Source: JAVBLV01 sp031553195 (lineage in GTDB: Bacteria; Bacteroidota; Bacteroidia; Bacteroidales; P3). Taken from it: DNA of 38,258 nucleotides. Of this stretch, positions 1 to 9,300 are shown piece after piece. The notes below the pieces were generated by a model. It saw only the letters and a program-made list of their open reading frames with translations, was not told where the DNA came from and ran no database searches. Location: the NCBI GenBank assembly GCA_031553195.1, contig JAVBLV010000043.1, forward strand, positions 1-38,258, in the 5' to 3' direction. The stretch's first letter is position 1; each line of letters begins with the position of its first letter. The translations under genes and the position numbers were made by a program.

Positions 1-301
1 ATAAGAAAAAAATATCTTAATTTTCATTAAAACAACATCCGTATTATTGAGGAGAGGGGAATGGCATATTTGCCGCTTTTGAGGAAAATATTCTTTACGG
101 AAGCGACGAATATTTGTCAATCCGGTCGCAAATATTCGTGGAGGGCGGCGCTGAATATCCGGAAAGAAAGTTTTGAATATTCGGAATAGGTAGCGCTGAA
201 TATTCAGTTGGAAATGACAATGTTCATTTCTGTGTCATTTCCCGCCAAACGAATGGCATGCATCGGTTCGAGCGTGGCCGAGCAACGAAAATAATTTTTG
301 T
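1..301. repeat. Gene-free AT-rich segment with inverted repeats
   Basis: No convincing gene is seen here. The segment holds several GAATATT/AATATTC words. One perfect 11-bp inverted repeat (ACGAATATTTG at 106-116, CAAATATTCGT at 129-139) has a 12-nt loop. A second perfect 10-bp inverted repeat (GGAAATGACA at 210-219, TGTCATTTCC at 233-242) has a 13-nt loop. GCGCTGAATAT also occurs twice, near 149 and 193. These could be decayed mobile-element ends, extra transcription stops behind the giant gene, or protein-binding sites; the sequence does not decide between them. Confidence 0.5.
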
Positions 302-337
302 AAAAAAACGAGACCATCCTTCTAGATAGTCTCGTTT
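302..337 (-). terminator. Rho-independent terminator of the giant T9SS gene
   Basis: A perfect 9-bp stem pairs AAACGAGAC (306-314) with GTCTCGTTT (329-337). On the minus strand it is followed at once by a run of seven T (complement of 302-308). It lies 25 bp past the stop codon of the minus-strand giant gene, so it is a textbook intrinsic terminator for that transcript. Confidence 0.88.
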
Positions 338-361
338 CTTAATTAGAATTTTCTTTTAATT

Positions 362-3300
362 TTACCTGTTAATTATCATTTTCTTGGCCAATCTTCTTCC
401 ATTATATTCTATACCATAGTAATAAACGCCCGGGGCTAGATTTTTTTGGTTAAACTTGAATATATGTTCTCCTGTGTCATAGCGTTTTTTGGTAGAGAAC
501 ACTAATTTTCCATTTATATCATAGATGAATAACCGGATATTTCCTGGGGCAGGAATTCCAAATTTGATATTCGTCTCATCTCTAAATGGGTTCGGATAGT
601 TTTGTCCCAACCAGAAAGCGTCCTCATCTACAGTTGCATCTACAGTTTCTATTCCAATAGGAAGACGATCAACAATTCTCCAACGATTTGTCGTATCGTT
701 AGACCTGTTATTATCGCGTGCTGTAGTTGCTATTGAAAGCACATTATAAACATGGTTTGCACTTTTGGGTATCGGCGCCTCATAATTTAATCGCACCGAA
801 TCTCTGGGGCGCAAAGAACCTTTGTATTCTTGCGAATAAACCTGCCCTCCAACATGAATTTCCGTTTGTATAGCATCCGTAACAACATAACTTCCTTTGT
901 TTGCTATCACCATTTGTACAAAACAAACATCGGAATTGGAACGTTCTTCAATCAACAAATCAACCGGCGCGACATCTACGGTTAACGGCCTGGTTGCGCA
1001 GGTCGTATCATTGCTTCTATCCGTGTCTTGTTCGTGATAAACATAACCGCAAATTTTATAAGGCGTAGCGCGTCGAGGCAGTTTTTCCCTAAAGATATAA
1101 TTCCCTTGTCCGTTCGAAGGAACCCTTGCAGAATCTACTTCTGTTCTGGCAGTCGAAGGATCTCCATCTATAAAGAAACTAACTTTGACATTCTGCTGTA
1201 CGGTAGCTCCCCTGTTTGTATAAGCAATCTGAATTTTGAAATAATTCGGATCGGATGCATCAATCACCAAATAATCGGCAGAAATATCTTCGCCCGATAT
1301 ATCTCCGACAACTTGTATACGAGCGGTATCATTTCCATGATAGTAATCATCTTCCAATCCCGTAAATATCTTTATCTTGAAAGTACCAAAACTAGCTCTA
1401 ATAGGCGTTAGGAAAAAGATACGCTCTGCCGCTCCCGATTCCAGAGGATGGTCGAAAGTCCATATTTCCGTTACCGGCTCGGCATTCTCTACCATATAAG
1501 TAATAGGAATGCTAGATAAAGTTTCCGAGCCAAAATTCCTCACGTTCATATAGATATTAAAATTATTTCCTGCAATAACCCTGCTTCCGGGATAGTCTAT
1601 TCCCATTATTCCCACATCTCGCAATAAAGGATTGATAATTACATTTGCATTTATAGAATCGTTAAATTCATACACATCGCCGGGAAAATCTGTTGCAGCC
1701 AGAATCTGCAAGGAGTCCATAAATATCGGCGTTACCTCAAAACATGCGTTTGTAAAAGTAAAGGCAATGCTATCGCCGGGAGCTAATCTCTCCCTTATCG
1801 TATCCTCTCTAGCAATAAAACTTTGACTTCCCCCCTTAGGAATATATGAAACAGGAATATTTTCCACCGTATCTTTTCCAAAGTTTTTAACAAGGATTGT
1901 GGGACAAATCATTTGTCCATAATTTACGTTCGTTGGTTCTATAACAGCAATCACTCCGACATCTTTCAATATTCTCTCAAGCCCCAACTCAAAGTCGTCG
2001 ATAGCCACGCCGTTTCTGGTAGGCGCAGGCGCATCGGGTTGGGATATGAAAGTATATCTCAATTGCAACAAAGTTCCAAAATCGGATGATTTCAAGGCCA
2101 ACGGGAAATAAAATTTCTGATACCTGGAGTTTGTACGCGTAAATCCGGTGTCGATACTATTATACCAATGGTTGCTCGTATCCCAATTGTTCAACAGAAT
2201 CCATTCATTTTGATAATCCAGGAATTCCACTCGCAACAAAGTTTTATTTACCATATCTTTTCTAAGGTAGAATGATAAGGTATCCGCCTGTCTAAAGTCG
2301 ACATTGAAAAATGGAGAATACAAAACGCTCTTATTTCCAATGGGATAATTATTTATCAAATCTGTTACCCATGCATTCGGCGCAGAGTAAGCAGAATCAA
2401 TAGGACTTTTAAGCGGAACGCCCAACTCCCATAAATTCCTATTCTTTCCTTTCTGAGAAGGCGCCTGGAAATATTCCGTATAGCTATCAAAATTATCTTT
2501 GAACGGAACATTCACAATATGAAATCTATTGAATTCCGTCTTGATAGTATCATCCTGCGGCATGTAGTCCAGTCCTCCGTTAGGAAATTCCACCCAGGCA
2601 ATAAAACGCGTCTTTCCGAAAACGAAATCATGCACATCTAATTGCACGGATTCCGATTCATATATAGCCAGATTTCCCGTCCAGGACAAAGAAACAGTAT
2701 CGGTATCGTTATACACGCATTTAATCGTTGCCGACGTTAAAATTGTCTCTCCCAGGTTTCTGAGTTTTACTTTCACATCGCGCGTACGAGTAGCGTTTGT
2801 AGTTGGCGGATAAGGAGAATCTGCCGGCGGCATTTCAATAATATTATCCGGTTCTAAGATTCTTTCCAACGCGGCATTTGTCTGGTACGGGGCCCGTACC
2901 AGAATCATATACTCTTCCGTTTCTCCATTTGCATAAGTACCCGAAGCTGTAACAGCATTACGATTTCCATTATGAACCAGCACAACCCTCATTTTTGTAA
3001 ATCCGGTTATGGCATTTGCAGGCACGGTTATTTGGGATTTTGACAAAATACTTTCTCTTGCCGTATCGGATAATACGCATTCTGTCGTTTCATCAAAATT
3101 TCCGTCCCTGTTCCAATCAATATATGCCTTTACCCAACCGGCTTGTTCTATGCCCGAGTTCCCCGAAGGATTTTCGCATGCAACATACAAGGTATCTTTG
3201 TAGCCTTTATAAAGAATCAAATTTGTATCCATTATCCGGTCATAGGCTTTAGTCAATATGTTTCCGATAGCAGGCGTAACGTTATCTAACAAACCCAAGG

Positions 3301-6300
3301 TCACCCTTGTTATATCCAGGAAATTTCTGGTAGATGCCGTCGAAGTTCCATAACGGCTTTCACTCAACGGAGTTATAACGGATACGCTATCCCTGAATAC
3401 CGTATCGTTCAAATGAACAGTATCTCCCTGCAGCTCTGTCCATGCCGTAAGCCTATACGTTTGAATAGTATACGGATCTATATACATAGCCGAATCGAAT
3501 TTAAACGTATACCTTGCGCCCGGAGCAATGGAGGCTGTACACGTTTCCGTAACCTTTTGCAATTGAGCAACGCCCCCGGTTGTCCGCGTGTTCAAATAGG
3601 TTACAGGGAAATTGGAAATAGCCCGCGTGCCATAATTGATAATCTCCACTTTGACCGTATCGGTATTTTTTCCCATATAGACTCTATTTACAACAGGTTC
3701 CACAATTTTTGCACAACCGGCGTCGAACTCTCCTCTCGGCATTATTATCTTAACTTGCACTTTCCCAAACGGACTTTTACAACCAGCCGAAGAAGTAACT
3801 TGCAGATAGTACATAGAGTCGGCAAACGATTGCCGGGTTTCATAGGCGGCTCCCGTACGTATCTGAACCTTATTCGTATCCGAATACCAGCGGATAGAGT
3901 TATTGCTTATTCCCGTATTGTCTTGCGTAGCAACTAATGTAACCCATGTAGCATATGGAATATTAACTATTTCGGGTTCGCCTTTTGGCGGACGGGGATT
4001 TACATACGAACTAACAAAATTTGCTAAAGTAAATACATTCCCGCTGAGATCGTATTCATTATCCATTTCTATGGTCGCCTGCATAGCATATCTAATAGGC
4101 ATGTTGGCAGGCGTATTGACAGGCGGATACAAGTTTAGAGGGTTGACGCTAAAAAAGTGAGTATATGCGGCAGCCCCTGATAATGCTGTCGGCAAAGTAA
4201 TAAATTCGCAAAAACGGATGGTATCAGGCAACTGGTTCTTTATCGAATCAGGATAAGAGCCTGTCCAATATATTTTCACGCAAGCTTTAACAATCGACCC
4301 TGCAGGCACTACCCTTGCTCCTCCATTTCTGATTGTTACCGACGCGACTACATGAGTCAAATTACAGTTGCCAGTGGAATCTGTAGGACTAAGGCCAGCG
4401 CCTGGTATACTCAAATTGAAAGCGGGCCTCATCGTCATAGAGGTTCTAAGCGTATCGTTGATGTTTTTGCAATCGCGTGGGAAATCAGTATAAACAACTA
4501 GCGTCTTTCCTCCGACAACCGATCCGTAAGGGATTTTCAAATACTGCGTAAAGGCAATATTTTTGGAAACCATGTAAGCGATATTTTCATTTATAGGCGT
4601 CGAAATAAGAGTGCCCGGTTCCCCTTCTATATATGCCCTCAGCATAGCGCCGTCAGCCGGAATAATAGTATTCACCCCATAATTTTTTATTGTAGCCCTA
4701 ATTAGAATACTATCTCCATCGCAATAGAAACTTGCCGTGGGAGAGATTACAACGTTCATAACCGCGAGATCGTAATCGCAAAGCGGGTATTCATGAGCGC
4801 CTATGCAAGGTTTAGGCGTACTGGGCCTGGTTGTATCATAAATATCCACAGGTATATCCTGCATATATTCCGCCATGTCGGACAAATCAGGATATCTCAG
4901 TCTCAACGTTGTATCGTTTTCGAAAACAGGCATTATATTTTGTGAATTGGCATCGTCTCTATTCGCAGACCTTAAATTAGCCAAGCTATTCCTGACGCCG
5001 TTCCAATAGGCGAAATTACTTGTTGTACTATAATAATTATTATAATCGGATCTCGTAATATCCGAGCTTCCGCTGGAATAGAGGGCGTATCCTTGCCTAA
5101 AATTTGCCAACAGATTGTTTACCACATTGATGGTTCCGGAGTTTTTAGTTGCATTCAAGCACCTTGCCGAACTTCCGACATCCATCCTCACAGAATTAAA
5201 ATACACGTTTACATAAGAAGAACTATCTACATTAATTCCATAACATACAGCCGACGAATTCAAAGTCAGACTACTAGATATCATATTATTAGCAATTAAT
5301 GAAGGATTTCCCGGATCGGCTGTTGTATTGGATATGTAAATTCCGCTTTTCTCCCCTGAATATCTCAAGAGATAAATAAAATTCTGATCTATCTTAAATC
5401 CTTCTTTCGAATGTGCAAGCATCAGCGCTCTTTTGTTAAGAGATCCAAGGCTCGAATAAAATGTATTATTTGAAATTTGGGTCTCCCTGACATTATCCAG
5501 GTCAACGCCTCTGTAGTAGAAATGTCGCAGCGTATTACCCCTTAAGATCACATTGTCTATATAATGGGAATTTGTAACTGATTTCATATAAACAGACACA
5601 TGCGAACTGTCGATAATATTCGACAAGAAAGAGATTTTAGACATATCGCCATAAGCATACACAGCGCACATATCAAGATTCAGAAGAGTCGTTACCGGTA
5701 TAGAACCTGTTACTTTGATAACATTACCTACAAAAGAAATATTCGAAGCGCTGTCTAGAATTTCCACCGCTCTGGCAAATGAATTTGACTGAGCATAAAT
5801 AGTCATGTTTTCAAAAGTTACATATTGCGCGCCATCCAATCGCAAAACGAAATTAGAATCGGATCTTGTCGCCGCATATTGTAACTTAACCGAACTATTG
5901 TCTCCGTTTTGAGAACGGAATGTAATCGTATTAACGGCCGACGCGCCTTGTATAGAAGGTAAAACGATTTGCTCGGTATATACGCCCGGCGCTACGTCTA
6001 CGATAATACTACCACATATTCCGGATATTCTTAATTTATTTACAGCTTCCGTAAAACTCCGGAAGTCTGCCGGATTTATTGGGTTTTGATCAATTGTAAA
6101 CGTCGTATTTCCTATGCAAAACGATACGCAACCCTCAATCGTATCATTCCCTTGAAAGAAATCGGTAAAAATAGAATCAGGGTAAAGGGTAAGACTATCC
6201 TGAGCCTGCACCCCAAGATTAATTGCCTTAAAACAATATTCGCCTTCGGAAACGGTAATGTGTCCAACCATCGAAATGGATGCAATCGTCGAGCGTCCCT

Positions 6301-9300
6301 GAGCTAAAGGAACATCAAACTGATATAAAGTGTCAAATTGCTGGTTTCCTGTTGAAATATTAAATTTAGCGGCAGAAAGAGTTGCGATTCCCCTATTGGT
6401 AACCAAAATCTTTATCGTATCTGCATAATCATACGTTACTCCTATGCCGGTAGGATGGACTATACTAACCATTTCCAAATCCAGATCGGGAATTGGAGCC
6501 ACAGTCACTTGTGCCGGAACTGCCTGGCTTTCGCAAGCATATTCCTGAAATGCCAGTTTCATATTCGGACGCACCATCTGTTTGCCGACAGAGGCCATAA
6601 CCATCGACTCGCAAAGAGGAGCAGAAGTTGCCCTATAAAGCGTGGAATAAAAATTCACCGAAGTATTTCTCATTTGAACGCCAAAATAATTAGACCCACT
6701 GTTGAATGTAGCCGGATTTGCGCTAAAACAAGTCTGTATAATCAAATTTTCCTGACCATCCCAATAATAAGGAACTTGAAAAACATGTTCTTTCCAACCT
6801 ATCTGGGTCAACGTATCGTTTATTACAGAATATACTTCCGTCATATTTGGCGTCCAAGCAGTGGTCACCACTTCGTTCGAACTCGTCCCTCCTATTGAAA
6901 TACGAAAAGTATCCATTACTATATTTGTTGCATTCTGCACAGCTTGTACATAGAAAGAAAGGGATTTTATAATACCCCGGCTATAGCCCATTTGCCTTAA
7001 CTCGTCCGCCTTAATCATTAATTGGTACTTAGAATACCGCGTAAGAGCGGAATAAGGCGAAGGATAACCATTATAAGAATTCACAGTAACGCCATTCCCA
7101 ACTTGAACGTAATTATTACGGGTAGACAACGATTTAACGTAAAGCAACGTATCGGCATACAAAGGCCCCAACGTATAACTGAGCGCCGTATCCAATACCT
7201 GTAGGTTGGAATCGTACCAAACCAAGGAGTCGGAAGCGGCATGTCCAGGAGTAATATGGGCATACTCCCCGTATGAAACGCGGAGTTGAGAAGTATCGAT
7301 GCTGGGCGTTTGCGGCATTACGTAAGAAATTATTGTATCCGATGTAAGAATAGTATCTCTAGAAACATTCCCGCTTAAAGTTATCTTAGCAACAACAATA
7401 AATTGTTTTTCAGAAGTTCCCGAGCTAAAATCAAATTTATCGCCGAACTCAAATGATAAAATATTGCCAGGACGAAGCGTATCCCTGATTGTGTCATATA
7501 CAGGCGAGCCTCCGTTTACCGCATATTGAACAGGTATATTGGCTATCGTATCCAGTCCTGAATTTCTTACGGTAATTACAATAGGCTCCTCCCCTAATCC
7601 GCAATTCCAAGTAGGCACAGAGAGAGCTGTAAGAAGAATATTTGTGTCCGGTCTGTTATCGATAATCATTTTAATGGAAGACTTATCCCCATAGCAACCA
7701 TTGTCGTGGTACAAAATCATATTGTCTTCTATGCTTCCCATTGTCATAGGATTTACAGAAGAACAAGCAATCCATCCTGTTGAATCGGTCGAAGTAGGAT
7801 TTATTCTTCTTAATCCGGGAGCGCCCGAGGGGATGATCCATGATTTAGGTCCCGTCCAGCATAAATTGGCTCCCTGGTTTATCCATGCAGGAGGGAAATC
7901 TAATCGGGATAAATTGTTAAGTATGGCAACATCAACTATTGTCGAATCGGTTCCTTTAATTCTAGTCAATGCGAAAAAACAACGGGGAGTGGAAGTAAGA
8001 CTATTGACAAAGTTATGTAATTGAGCATTATAAGTATAATACTTCGTGATTGTAGAATCATAACTTGTCGGAAGCGTAGTAAGAAGCTGTATAACGTACG
8101 AACTTCCTTTGGGCAAAGTAACATTAGGAAGCCTTACCTTTTTTTCATTATTATTAGTATTGCTTGTAGCATCACGGAATAAATAATCTGATAAATTTAT
8201 ATCTACGTCGCCCAAGTTAGTAATTTCAACCGCCGATACCGCTGTAATCCAGTCTGCACCTATAGTTAAACCTCCATCGGCAGGCGTTCTGTTAGACTGT
8301 ATTTCTGTTATCTTTAATATTTCGTGTTCATTTTTTTGAGAAATAAAGTAAACTGTATCTTCATAATTGGGACCGGTATGTAATGTATCCCCTCTATAAA
8401 CCCAATTTTCCGGCGCAGAAAGCGAATCGGCATACCAATAAATGGAATATGGAGAAGGCGTTGTTTTTGCCGCTATATTGAAGGGATCCCCATAATTGAC
8501 ATACACTTCTCTATATGGCAAAGCAGGAATATTATAATACGATTGTATCTTTGTTCGCACTGTATCATTCGCCGGAGCTATATCTTGCAGATGACTCGAC
8601 CAAGCGGTTATTGTAAAAACCGAATCATGCCTAAAAGACGTAACCGATAAATTCGCTCTGCCGACAAATGCATAACTAACTATGGTTCCCGGAATAATTT
8701 CAGGAGTGGTCGTTTCTGTGACAACATTGGTCCCAATCCTATAGCTCAAAGAATAAGTTCCCGCATGAATGGTATCTGTTCCTGCATTTCTGAAAGAAAC
8801 GGTTACTTGTACGGTATCTGAAAACATGCATGAAAAACTTTCGGGAGCGTCGAACCGGATCATTTCAATATTTACAGGAGGACGAGGAAACTCCAGAATA
8901 CCTATACAGGGTTCATCCGGACTTGTAGGTCTTGGGTCTCCGTATAAGTCGTAAGAAACTTCCGGTATGGCAATCCCTGCCTCGCACAAATCCAAATCAT
9001 AGGCTCTTAAATCCGTTGAAGAAATAAAGTTGGGTAAAAATGAAAGAGAGTTGGAGTCTTGCGTAGTTGCCGATACCCAAGCCGGCAAATTACGATAAGA
9101 ATTACCTAGAAATTTACCTAAATAAGTATCCGCCGAATAATACAGGTTATAATCATAACGGGTTGAATTATTATTGGCCCGTGAACGCACAATAACTGCT
9201 GTTCCTCTATTATTGCTGACAAAAATATTATTGTATACATAACTGGAATCCAAAGTAACGCTCGAGGTTCCCGCAGCGACGCCAAAAGCAGTCGACTGGG

